From Parvibaculum lavamentivorans DS-1 (GTDB lineage Bacteria; Pseudomonadota; Alphaproteobacteria; Parvibaculales; Parvibaculaceae): a stretch of 64,000 nt of DNA. Position 1 is the stretch's first letter. Every line of letters starts with the position of its first letter. Shown piece after piece: positions 28,234-36,336 of the stretch. The position numbers and the translations under genes were made by a program. The DNA lies in NCBI RefSeq assembly GCF_000017565.1, contig NC_009719.1, forward strand, positions 310,001 to 374,000, read 5' to 3'. The notes under the pieces were generated by a model. It was not told the origin of the DNA. It did not search any database and worked only from the letters and a program-made list of their open reading frames with translations.

Positions 28234-29427
28234 TTATCCCTGAATTGCCTTCGTGCCGCCCGGCGAAAGTGTCGTCGCGCTGAAAGGCTGCGACGGCATG
28301 CCGTCGATCATCAGCTTCAGATAGATGCGGTGGTTGGGGAGATTCATCAGATCGAGCATGTCGAATCGCGGCGCGAACTCACGGGCGAGGAGTGCTGCGT
28401 CATGCGGCCCGATACGAAACGAGACCAGCGTCCCGGCATTGCCGAGAACTGAATGGGCGACATCCGGGTCGAGCTGGTGGAGATGCTGGTTCGCGAGCAC
28501 GAGCCCTACCCGGTATTTCCTCAGTTCCGAGATCATGCCGGCAATGCTCAAGGTCGTGAAAGTCTGAAACTCATCCATATAGAGGAAGAAGGGAAGGCGC
28601 TTCGCTTCCGATATATCGGCCCGACTGAAAGCTGCGAGCCCGATCGTGGTGACGAGCAGACTGCCGAGAAGTGCCGCGCTGTCGTCGCCGATCTTGCCGC
28701 GCGCGAGATTGACGACGACGATCTTGCCATCGTCCATCAGACGCCGGAAGCGGAGCATCTCCTTGGGCTCAGTCAGGATACGCCGAAGTGTGGGGTCGGC
28801 GAGAAAGGCGCCGATCTTGTTTTGGATAGGCGCGGTGGCGTCCGCCCTATAACGCCAGGAATATTGCTCGAATTCCTTCTTCCAGAAATTGCGCACCGGC
28901 TCATTGACGAGTGCGCCCGCAACCTGCTGCCGGTAGGTCTTGTCGTTCAACATGCGCAGGACATCGTCGAGCTTGGCGTGGCCATGTTCGAGAAGCGCAA
29001 AAAGGACGTTCCGGAGCACATGCTCCATGCGGACGCCCCAGGCATCCGACCAGTGCTTCTTCAGAGCTTCCATAAGGCCTGAGACCGCAAGCGGCACACG
29101 GTCGAGCGGCACACGCTTCAGCGGATTGTAGCCGAAGGGCTGCGCCGGATCGGGCACATTGAGGTAGACGAGGTCGCCGGGACGCACATCACAAGCATAG
29201 GCAGCAACCCGTTCGGCGAGGTCGCCATGCGGATCGATCAGGGCAAAGCCCCGGCCGGCATCGATATCGCCGCGTGCCAGCGTTTCCAGGAAGGTCGTCT
29301 TGCCAGTGCCGGTCTTGCCGATCGCATAGACATGCGAATGCCGGTCATCCTGTTTGATGCCGAAAGCCCGCCGGTCGTTCCGGAAGTTCGTTTGCGCGAA
29401 ATACGAGATGTCCGGCGAGCGCTTCAT
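28234..29427 (-). CDS. VirD4/TraD-like coupling ATPase (short form)
   Basis: This 397-residue ATPase has Walker A GKTGTGKT at residues 37-44, the ALIDPHGDL motif, and Walker B FFLYMDEFQTF. It looks like the type IV coupling-protein / helicase HerA group that moves DNA, but it lacks an N-terminal membrane domain and is shorter than true TraD. The ATG at 29427 begins MKRSPDISYFAQTNFR, the usual start for this group; the frame is open further upstream without family sense. It is divergent from the parB-like gene, and a second, longer TraD-like ATPase is at 52448-54676. Confidence 0.8.
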   Translation of the reverse strand: MKRSPDISYFAQTNFRNDRRAFGIKQDDRHSHVYAIGKTGTGKTTFLETLARGDIDAGRGFALIDPHGDLAERVAAYACDVRPGDLVYLNVPDPAQPFGYNPLKRVPLDRVPLAVSGLMEALKKHWSDAWGVRMEHVLRNVLFALLEHGHAKLDDVLRMLNDKTYRQQVAGALVNEPVRNFWKKEFEQYSWRYRADATAPIQNKIGAFLADPTLRRILTEPKEMLRFRRLMDDGKIVVVNLARGKIGDDSAALLGSLLVTTIGLAAFSRADISEAKRLPFFLYMDEFQTFTTLSIAGMISELRKYRVGLVLANQHLHQLDPDVAHSVLGNAGTLVSFRIGPHDAALLAREFAPRFDMLDLMNLPNHRIYLKLMIDGMPSQPFSATTLSPGGTKAIQG

Positions 29428-29465
29428 GAGCGCATTGTCCGGTACAGGCAGCGGCACCAGTAGGA

Positions 29466-29557
29466 GTGCAATCTTGCACGTGCCGCATGGCGCGGAAGCT
29501 CTCCCCGGCATGAACCTGCGTTATCCCCATGCCGTTGCCGGATCGGCAAGTTTGCAC
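29466..29557. promoter_or_regulatory. Two palindromic sites between traD-like and parB-like genes
   Basis: A perfect palindrome, GTGCAA-TC-TTGCAC, lies at 29466-29479. A related sequence, with GCAA and TTGCAC halves around GT and two mismatches in the left arm, lies at 29544-29557. Both sit in the 260-base gap between divergent genes. They could be operators or centromere-like sites for the ParB-like protein encoded just to the right. This is inference from position and symmetry. Confidence 0.4.
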
Positions 29558-29687
29558 GCCTAGGTGAGCATCACTTTCTCCGGGACGATAGAGCGAGACC
29601 TGTTCCTTTTGATCCAGGTCCGCATCGCGTCCGCGGCTGGTTCACGGCCGTCGGCGCAATTTTCACCATCATCATCGGAGAACTTCC

Positions 29688-31598
29688 ATGAGCGAGAACC
29701 TCATGACGATCCCGCTTTGCCAGTTGAAGCGGGCAACCCTCAATGTGCGCAAGACCGGCCGCAAGGCCGATATCGCGCAACTGGCCGCGAGCATCGAAGC
29801 GCACGGCCTCCTCGAAAATCTCGTGGTCCGGCTGGTCCGGGTCGGGAGCGAGGAAGCGGAACCACTTTACGAGGTCGTGGCGGGCGGCAGGCGCTATGAC
29901 GCGCTAAAGCTCCTCGCCAAGCAGCACAAGATCGCGATGGACTATCCGGTCCCGTGCCGGGTGCTCGGCGAGACGGAGATTGCGACCTATGTCGAAGTCT
30001 CACTTGCCGAGAACATCGTCCGCTCGCCCCTGCATCCGGCCGACCAGTTCGACGCCTTCGCGAAACTGCAGAAGGAGGGGCTTACGGCCGAGGAGATCGC
30101 CGCCCGTTTCGGACTGCCGGCGAAAGTCGTCATCCAACGGTTGAAACTCGGCGCCGTCTCGCCCCGCCTGATGGCGGCCTACCGGGCGGAAGAGCTGACG
30201 CTCGACCAGCTCATGGCCTTCGCGATCACCGACGACCATGCGGCCCAGGAAGCGTTCTGGTTCGACACGCCGCATGGCCATCGCTCGCCCCAGGCGATCC
30301 GGCGGCACCTCACCAGTGCCCTTGTCGAGGGTGGGGATCGTCGGGCGCTCTTCATCGGCATTGATGCCTATGAAGCGGCTGGCGGCACTGTGATCCGGGA
30401 CCTCTTCCAGCCGGAATCCGAAGGCTATTTCGCGGACAGCAAGCTTCTCGACCGTCTCGTGGCCGAGAAGCTCGACACCGAGGCCGCGAAGGTTCGGGCC
30501 GAAGGCTGGTCCTGGGTCGAGGTGATGTCCGAGACCGACTATGGCGCCCTTGCGAAGTTCGGCCGCGTCAAGGCCGGCGAGATCGCCCTGTCGGAGGAGG
30601 ATGAGGCCCGGCTTGTCGCCCTCTCCGAACGCTATGACGAACTCGTCGCGGCGCTCGAAGACCAGGAAGACGAAGCCAAGTCGGCCGAACTCGACAAGAT
30701 CGTCGAGGAGATGGAAGCCCTCGAAGAGCAGCATCTCCAATGGTCCGACGAGGACCGGAAGGCTGTCGGCGTCATCCTGAGCCTCACACCCGACGGCGAG
30801 CTTGAGGTGAATGCCGGTCTCGTCCGGCCGGAAGACCGGAAACGCGAGGAGACGGACGACGAAGACGGAGAACCGTCACGTCCCGCTGAGCGGAGAGAGA
30901 AAGGCAATGGACGCCCCGAAGGTTATTCCGACACGCTGCTGACCGATCTCTCGGCGCACCGCACCGCGGCGCTTCGGGAGATGCTGGCAGGGAACCCGAA
31001 GGTGGCATTAGCCGCTCTCGTCTACCGACTGGCGAAGCATCTCTTCTTCGAACGCTATGCCTCGCCTTGTCTCCACCTCCAGCCTTCCTTCATCGATCTC
31101 GGGAGCTTCTCGAAGACGGTGGGGGAGAGCCGGGCGGCGGCCACTCTGCTCGCGCGCCATACGCAGTGGTGCGAGAGGCTGCCGGAGGCAGAACACCTCT
31201 GGTCCTGGCTTCTCGAAACCGAGCAGGAGGTGTTGCTCGATCTTCTCGCCTATTGCGTCGCGCTCACGCTCGACGCCGTGCATCGGAAGAACGAGAGCCC
31301 CGGCCGGCGCATGATCGAAGCCCGAGACCTCGCGACGGCACTCGCCCTCGACATGACCGACTGGTGGCAACCGACACGGGCACAGTTCTTCGATCACCTG
31401 ACAAAAGGTCAGATTATCGAGGTGGTCGGTGAGGCGACTTCGGCTTCAACGGCGAAGTACCTCACGGAGCTCAAGAAACCCGACATGGCCCAACGTGCGG
31501 AAGAGCTTCTTCGGGACAAGCGCTGGCTGCCGGTGCCGCTTCGGCGCGAGGCCGAGGAAGTCAAAACAGAACCCGTCGCCGATGTGGCGGCGGAATAA
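29688..31598 (+). CDS. ParB/RepB/Spo0J-like plasmid partition protein
   Basis: The 636-residue protein starts with a ParB N-terminal domain: IPLCQLKRATLNVRK, then the arginine-patch region VVAGGRRYDAL and SLAENIVRSPLHPADQFDAF, matching the CTP-binding boxes of ParB family proteins. A helix-turn-helix follows (LTAEEIAARFGLPAKVVIQRL). The remaining 450 residues, with an acidic stretch near 400 (EETDDEDGEPS), are much longer than chromosomal ParB and match the large plasmid-borne relatives. No ParA is next to it, so a role in transcription or replication of the element is as likely as partition. It ends at a strong terminator. Confidence 0.85.
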   Translation: MSENLMTIPLCQLKRATLNVRKTGRKADIAQLAASIEAHGLLENLVVRLVRVGSEEAEPLYEVVAGGRRYDALKLLAKQHKIAMDYPVPCRVLGETEIATYVEVSLAENIVRSPLHPADQFDAFAKLQKEGLTAEEIAARFGLPAKVVIQRLKLGAVSPRLMAAYRAEELTLDQLMAFAITDDHAAQEAFWFDTPHGHRSPQAIRRHLTSALVEGGDRRALFIGIDAYEAAGGTVIRDLFQPESEGYFADSKLLDRLVAEKLDTEAAKVRAEGWSWVEVMSETDYGALAKFGRVKAGEIALSEEDEARLVALSERYDELVAALEDQEDEAKSAELDKIVEEMEALEEQHLQWSDEDRKAVGVILSLTPDGELEVNAGLVRPEDRKREETDDEDGEPSRPAERREKGNGRPEGYSDTLLTDLSAHRTAALREMLAGNPKVALAALVYRLAKHLFFERYASPCLHLQPSFIDLGSFSKTVGESRAAATLLARHTQWCERLPEAEHLWSWLLETEQEVLLDLLAYCVALTLDAVHRKNESPGRRMIEARDLATALALDMTDWWQPTRAQFFDHLTKGQIIEVVGEATSASTAKYLTELKKPDMAQRAEELLRDKRWLPVPLRREAEEVKTEPVADVAAE

Positions 31599-31606
31599 AA
31601 CTACTC

Positions 31607-31634
31607 AGGACCGGGAGGAATCCCGGTCCTTTTT
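31607..31634 (+). terminator. Rho-independent terminator after parB-like gene
   Basis: AGGACCGGGA (31607-31616) pairs fully with TCCCGGTCCT (31621-31630) around the loop GGAA and is followed by a T run. It closes the parB-like gene and marks the point where GC-rich backbone gives way to the AT-richer first cargo block. Confidence 0.85.
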
Positions 31635-31771
31635 CTATGTGCACGGAATCAGGAACGATAGCGCCACAACCAACTGTGAATCACTACAGCTTACGATGCG
31701 GCCGGACGACCTTGTTGGGCGGGTGCGGAGACCCATTACAAAGTTGAGAGAGTTGAGCGTATAATCTCACC

Positions 31772-32257
31772 ATGAACGAGCTGCTGACAAAAATATCGTC
31801 ATATAATTTATTCAACTACCTGCTTCCGGGCGTACTTTTTGTTGTTCTCGCAGAGGCGTGGACTGACTATTCCTTCGCGCAAGACAACATCCTGGTTGCC
31901 GCTTTCGTCTATTATTTCATCGGGATGGTGATAAGCCGGCTAGGCTCGCTGATTATCGAGCCCATCCTGAAGTCCGTCGGTTTTGTAAAGTTCGCCGAGT
32001 ATGCCGATTTCGTGAAGGCCTCATCGGCCGATCCCAAGATTGAGATTCTCTCTGAGGCCAACAACTCGTACAGAACACTCTGCGCCGTGTTCGCGGCACT
32101 CTGCCTCATCAAACTTTACGCTTGGATAGAAGGTCTATGCCCCATCTTGTCCGGGCACGGCGGATTTGTTCTGATACTGCTTCTTCTGTCGCTGTTTCTT
32201 TTCTCATATCGAAAGCAAACGGCGTACATCACGAAGAGGATTCGAACTAAGGATTAA
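31772..32257 (+). CDS. Hypothetical membrane protein
   Basis: The 161-residue product has four probable membrane segments: about residues 14-30 (FNYLLPGVLFVVLAE), 38-60, 104-118 and 128-147 (FVLILLLLSLFLFSY), with a soluble helix between the second and third. I do not recognise a family. It lies at the left edge of cargo 1, converging on the JAB protease gene, and could belong to the same module or be a leftover of another insertion. Confidence 0.65.
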   Translation: MNELLTKISSYNLFNYLLPGVLFVVLAEAWTDYSFAQDNILVAAFVYYFIGMVISRLGSLIIEPILKSVGFVKFAEYADFVKASSADPKIEILSEANNSYRTLCAVFAALCLIKLYAWIEGLCPILSGHGGFVLILLLLSLFLFSYRKQTAYITKRIRTKD

Positions 32258-32300
32258 TCTCTACCGAAAAATCTTCTCAACGTCGTGCGCGGACAAATAG

Positions 32301-32789
32301 CTACACAGGGGCATGCGGTGTCAGCTCGTAAAAGCCTGTCGCCGTCACGAAAGTCACATGAAGTCCAGATGGGAAGCGCTGCTTGCCAACAACAATCAGG
32401 ATGAACCCGGGAAGACTGTGCTCGCTTCTCGTGACCATATCCTGAAAGTTGGAAAGGTCAGTATCAGACGGCGATGGCATGCCTTGCGGATGCGTATGCC
32501 AATCGCCAACAAAATGTAGGCCGGCAGCATATCGATCTTCTATCTCTCTCTTCTCAGCAGTTCTGTCAGGATGGTAGTGGTAGCGACCTCGTTTGTCCGT
32601 TGGCCGTGGCCCCGTCGCTTCGACAATACAAACCGCGTCTGCGTCGATTGCAGCGAAGAGTTGACCACCAGCCTCTCTTTTGAGGAGATTTGTTTGCCGA
32701 TGACGCCACATATGCTTCAACGCCGTGGTCTCGATTTCCAAGCGTCCTAGATTGTTCGGCAGTTCGAAGGCGAGCGGAGTGTCAATCAT
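32301..32789 (-). CDS. JAB/JAMM-family deconjugating protease (Cap3-like)
   Basis: This 162-residue metalloprotease has all JAMM residues: Glu39 in REAGGQLF, and WHTHPQGMPSPSDTD supplying His98, His100, Ser108 and Asp111. JAMM proteins of this size cut isopeptide bonds next to ubiquitin-like tails, and Cap3 in type II CBASS reverses the conjugation made by the Cap2 E2-E1 enzyme. Its ATG at 32789 lies inside the last codons of the E2-E1 gene (8-base overlap), so they are coupled. The frame is open further upstream, but those codons overlap the E2-E1 gene heavily and are unlikely to be used. Confidence 0.92.
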   Translation of the reverse strand: MIDTPLAFELPNNLGRLEIETTALKHMWRHRQTNLLKREAGGQLFAAIDADAVCIVEATGPRPTDKRGRYHYHPDRTAEKREIEDRYAAGLHFVGDWHTHPQGMPSPSDTDLSNFQDMVTRSEHSLPGFILIVVGKQRFPSGLHVTFVTATGFYELTPHAPV

Positions 32790-34524
32790 GGACGGGATTG
32801 CATAATGGACATTCGCTTGAATTTTCAATTGGTCGTTGAAATTGCAAGCCTCCCTCGAAGTGACCGCGGAATTCCTTATGTGCCTCACTCCAGTCACCGC
32901 CTAGCTTCTTCAAGCGATGTGTCGAAGTTGCATGGACCCGATGTACGTTCTCGGCAACACGCCCGGTTAAGATGTCGACCGCTAGCTCGGCAGCAATTCC
33001 CTCAGCGTAAGCGATATCAACTGGACCAAAGGGCTGGAAGTAGGCACCACAAGCAGGCTCTGAAACCTCCTCCGCGCCGTCATTCCAAATTGTCTCCGGC
33101 GCAGCTGTATTCCCAGTTTCGTTGAGTAGACATGCGATGCAGGAACTTTGATTGACTATTCCTACGGCGTGGGCTGCCGTGGCATGCTCTTCCATCCAGC
33201 AATAAATAATGGGTGGGACACCACGCACTCGATGTTCCTCGTTCAAAAGCCCTTCGCTCGACCAGTCTCCAATTGCACAGATGATCAAGTCGGACGCCCA
33301 TATCTTCTCCCGAACTTCATCTGATGCGTGTTGCCACGCAGTGTGATGTCCCTCGACCGTCAGGTGGGGAAAGCGTCGTCGAATTTCGTTCGCGAGATCT
33401 AGACTCTTCGATCGTCCAACGGATCGCATTCCCAACACATGCCGACCTACATTTGCCGCCGCAAGTGTCTCCGGATCACAGAGCATCAGCGAACCAACAC
33501 CGGCTTGTGCAAGCCGCACCGCCACATGAGACCCTAGGGCGCCGCAGCCCAAGATCGTGACTTTCTTAGTCAAAGTCTCGGCCAATTCCTCATTCTTGTC
33601 ACGACCATGGATCCATGCCGCATCGGCTCGATTGACGATACTGTGGTTTACGGTCGCATTCTGATACCAATGGGGAATTTTAAAATTCCGGGGAATATGT
33701 TTGGGGCGGAAGCCGTTTAACTTCCGCAGAATACCACCTTCAATGATGATTCCAGTAAGGCCGGTGCCCGTTTCAACGCTTGCGGCCATTACGACGACGC
33801 AGCGCTCGTTGTCGATCGCATGCGTTTCAAGCTTACCCGGCACGTCAGGGTCTACTGCTCGGAGCTTGTCGACGACCAGCTGAAGCGATTCCGGATACGG
33901 AGGAACCCATGGCGCATCGAGACGAATGAAAATACCTTGCGTGAACTGAACCTCAGCGGTTGACCCGCTATTTCTAAGCCAGTGGGTCAGCTGTTCACCG
34001 TTCTCGGCAGCTACGATTTCGTCCTTTCCCCACCATACGGCGATTTCGCCGGCACTTCTTGTCGGCTCCAAGAGTGATTGGATTTTTCGGACAGAAGTAT
34101 CCACGGCCCGATTCCAATAGGAAATAAACTCCCGAGAAAGTTCGGTCGTGCTTGGATCCAGATGAAGGGTTCCGTCGACTAAAACACACGCATCAGCCAG
34201 CGCTACTCGCACTTTCTCGATTGGATCGGTCCAGGAAACAGAGTTCTTCGGCAGACAGAGGACGCCATTCTCCTCCACATGCGGCCACTTCAGATAGCAA
34301 TCTCCTGATCTGTAAGCCACGCGGGGTGGAGAGTATGGAAAATCTGAATCAAGCAGTAGGTGGACTATTCCTTCGCGCGTCTTAAAACCTATGGTGACTT
34401 CCCATCCCTTTCGAATATGAAGCGCCTTGTAGGCAGCACACTCTGTTGGCGACAAAGTTCGCGCCGCATTGCACGTAGCAAGCAACCATTGCTCAACATC
34501 TTTCGCGGATTCGTCAAAATTCAT
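32782..34524 (-). CDS. E2-E1 fusion ubiquitin-transfer-like enzyme (Cap2-like)
   Basis: A 580-residue fusion. Residues 1-140 form an E2-like domain with the likely catalytic Cys90 in NGVLCLPKNS. Residues 322-540 form a ThiF/E1 adenylation domain with the ATP-binding VTILGCGALGSHVA and the LMLCDPETLAAANVGRH segment; Cys492 in SEPACGAYF is the probable E1 thioester cysteine. Two CxxC pairs (Cys462/465 and Cys572/575) would bind zinc as in other E1-like enzymes. Domain order and length match Cap2 of type II CBASS, which joins the C terminus of a cyclase to other molecules. No cyclase is present here; the upstream partner is an MBL-fold protein. Confidence 0.9.
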   Translation of the reverse strand: MNFDESAKDVEQWLLATCNAARTLSPTECAAYKALHIRKGWEVTIGFKTREGIVHLLLDSDFPYSPPRVAYRSGDCYLKWPHVEENGVLCLPKNSVSWTDPIEKVRVALADACVLVDGTLHLDPSTTELSREFISYWNRAVDTSVRKIQSLLEPTRSAGEIAVWWGKDEIVAAENGEQLTHWLRNSGSTAEVQFTQGIFIRLDAPWVPPYPESLQLVVDKLRAVDPDVPGKLETHAIDNERCVVVMAASVETGTGLTGIIIEGGILRKLNGFRPKHIPRNFKIPHWYQNATVNHSIVNRADAAWIHGRDKNEELAETLTKKVTILGCGALGSHVAVRLAQAGVGSLMLCDPETLAAANVGRHVLGMRSVGRSKSLDLANEIRRRFPHLTVEGHHTAWQHASDEVREKIWASDLIICAIGDWSSEGLLNEEHRVRGVPPIIYCWMEEHATAAHAVGIVNQSSCIACLLNETGNTAAPETIWNDGAEEVSEPACGAYFQPFGPVDIAYAEGIAAELAVDILTGRVAENVHRVHATSTHRLKKLGGDWSEAHKEFRGHFEGGLQFQRPIENSSECPLCNPVHD

Positions 34525-34539
34525 CTGGCGACTAAGTAA

Positions 34540-35730
34540 CTATGCGTATCGTCCGCCCCCGCGTTTTTCCGTACGCGAAATACTGCCCGGGCCAAAGGCC
34601 GAGGGGTTTGTGGGCCCGTCCCCTCCGCCGTCACTCTTTTTTGCCGGTCCATCGCCGCAGATCTCGAAGAGAAGCACCGTGGAATCTTTGCCGTCATCCA
34701 TGGTGCAGTAAAAGTCTCCTCCGACAGAATCGACAATTTTCTTGTACTCTCGTTCAGCGCGCACGCACGGAGGATCGGAGTCATCATCGCTAATGGCTTT
34801 TGAGCTCGAAACGATCACCGCATTGTCGTGCGCTTGACTTAATGCGCTCAGAGCATCCTCAGAAAGTACTGCGTCTTCGCCGTTGTCGGACCAACTGTCG
34901 TACGACAGTGCGTGCCAAGAGCAGTGATGAGGGGCGAGAAGAATATCGAATTCGAGCGAAGAAGGGTCGCCTGACCGCAATTCCCACTGTCGTTCCCAAA
35001 TCGCGACTTCCGCGTCGCCGCACGTCAGAAGAAGACATGCATTGTCCACGCCGTCCGCACCAATCGACATTTGCATAATTACGCTAGAACGATTTTTCGC
35101 AAGAATTTCTTCTGTGTCTTCGTCATCAGATGGGGGGAGTGGTCCAAGGAGAAGAGACGAAAACGACGTATCCTCCTCCCCGCAGATGTACGAGAAATGC
35201 TCATCAATCGCGACGTGTATGTCGTCGATGCCCTCGGTTTTCCCGTCAATATCGTCACCAAGCACCAAGATACGATCACCATCTTGGATGCCGGCCGGGT
35301 CGGCTGCGTTCTTGAAGAGGTTTACACGACGACGCGCTTCATCCCGCCAGGCAGCCGCGTCCTCACACAGAGATTCAATCCTGTCTTTCCGACGAAAAAC
35401 GATAGGGGAAGACCACATCTCGCGGATGAAAATCTTGTCTTCGCTCTCGTCCCAGTCATCCGAAGGACCAATATGGAAATGCTTTCTCAGCCCCCGGCAA
35501 TGATCTTGGTCAGGATGGGTGAGCAGAAACACATCGATATACGAGCGCCCCTGACTGTCTGTTGGCAGCCTATCTCGGAGCATCGTCGCAACATCAGGTA
35601 CCTCGTCATCATTTTTGTCGTCGGCGGATGCCCTAATGTTGGCATCAATTAAAATGACGCGACCGCTTTCGAGCGTTACGAGGGCCATGTCTCCGTTATC
35701 TACAGGAAAAAACTCAATTTTTGCCGCCAT
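34540..35730 (-). CDS. MBL-fold metallohydrolase in the E2-E1/JAB operon
   Basis: The 396-residue protein opens with a ComEC-like metallo-beta-lactamase fold: IEFFPVDNGDMALV, then the metal motif LLTHPDQDHCRG with His72, Asp74, Asp76 and His77, and a later APHHCSWH histidine cluster. Long acidic inserts separate the motifs. The last 40 residues are Gly-, Ser- and Pro-rich and end in EKRGGGRYA, so the C terminus is probably a flexible tail. It is the first gene of a three-gene unit, 15 bases upstream of the E2-E1 gene. It may be the effector and the conjugation target of the pair. An AGGA site precedes the ATG. Confidence 0.85.
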   Translation of the reverse strand: MAAKIEFFPVDNGDMALVTLESGRVILIDANIRASADDKNDDEVPDVATMLRDRLPTDSQGRSYIDVFLLTHPDQDHCRGLRKHFHIGPSDDWDESEDKIFIREMWSSPIVFRRKDRIESLCEDAAAWRDEARRRVNLFKNAADPAGIQDGDRILVLGDDIDGKTEGIDDIHVAIDEHFSYICGEEDTSFSSLLLGPLPPSDDEDTEEILAKNRSSVIMQMSIGADGVDNACLLLTCGDAEVAIWERQWELRSGDPSSLEFDILLAPHHCSWHALSYDSWSDNGEDAVLSEDALSALSQAHDNAVIVSSSKAISDDDSDPPCVRAEREYKKIVDSVGGDFYCTMDDGKDSTVLLFEICGDGPAKKSDGGGDGPTNPSAFGPGSISRTEKRGGGRYA

Positions 35731-35879
35731 GGGGTTTCCTAATAAGTATGTTTTCTAATTGTGGCTCGCAGATATCTGCTTAAAAACGCGCACTAAATGA
35801 CAAACAGAACAAACTAACATCACTGAATTATATCACAGTTGAGGGCCTGCCAGACACCGTAAGTGAATAGTTTCTATGC

Positions 35880-36010
35880 GGACTGGAGGACTTGGTGGAC
35901 TTTGTTCCGAACCACATCACTCATCACATCCCAGTATTTGCAGCATATTTTTAGGAAGAGTTCGAGCTCGTCTTCGTGAAGATGGACGTGGGGGACTTAG
36001 TGGACTTTGT
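35880..36010. repeat. Two iteron-like GGACT repeat clusters
   Basis: GGACTTGGTGGACTTTGT at 35888-35905 and GGACTTAGTGGACTTTGT at 35993-36010 match at 17 of 18 positions. Each is extended on the left by a further GGAC copy (35880 and 35984), so each cluster has three GGAC units about 9 bases apart. They lie in the 378-base gap between the MBL gene and the small gene at 36109; the rest of that gap holds no gene that I can support. Possible roles are operators or recombinase accessory sites. Confidence 0.55.
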
Positions 36011-36108
36011 ATTGAGGCATACTGACGTATCGACAACCGAAGGCGTCTTCACATTCTTGATGCCAAGACGGCAAGGTTCCACTCCGAGCATTCTCTGAGG
36101 ATGGCGCT

Positions 36109-36336
36109 ATGATGCCTAGCATGCAATTTTCACCAGAGCGTCTACAGGAACTAATCCAGATTCATAAAGAAGAGCACGACGAAGATCTGACGATAGACGA
36201 AGCAAGTGAGATGGGTGCACGCCTCGTCGAACTTTTCACGCTTCTCGCACAACCACTGCCGAGCGAACGTGCCGCACGAGAGGGGAAAGCTACGCAGCCT
36301 CCTTCTCCTGACTCTTCCGCTCCATCATCTCAATAA
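36109..36336 (+). CDS. Small protein typical of recombinase loci
   Basis: A 75-residue acidic protein with the pattern QIHKEEHDEDLTIDEASEMGARLVELFTLL. Proteins with this EEHxEDxTxxEAxEMxxRLVxLF layout are often found beside site-specific recombinases and restriction genes; none has a known function. The last 47 bases overlap the convergent serine recombinase gene. Starts at 36109 or 36121 are both possible. Confidence 0.6.
   Translation: MMPSMQFSPERLQELIQIHKEEHDEDLTIDEASEMGARLVELFTLLAQPLPSERAAREGKATQPPSPDSSAPSSQ

Noticed and set aside
31865-34378. Sixteen identical bases at 31865-31880 and 34363-34378
   Set aside because: Both copies are inside unrelated coding regions and in different reading contexts. 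A 16-base match is expected about once by chance in a window of this size.
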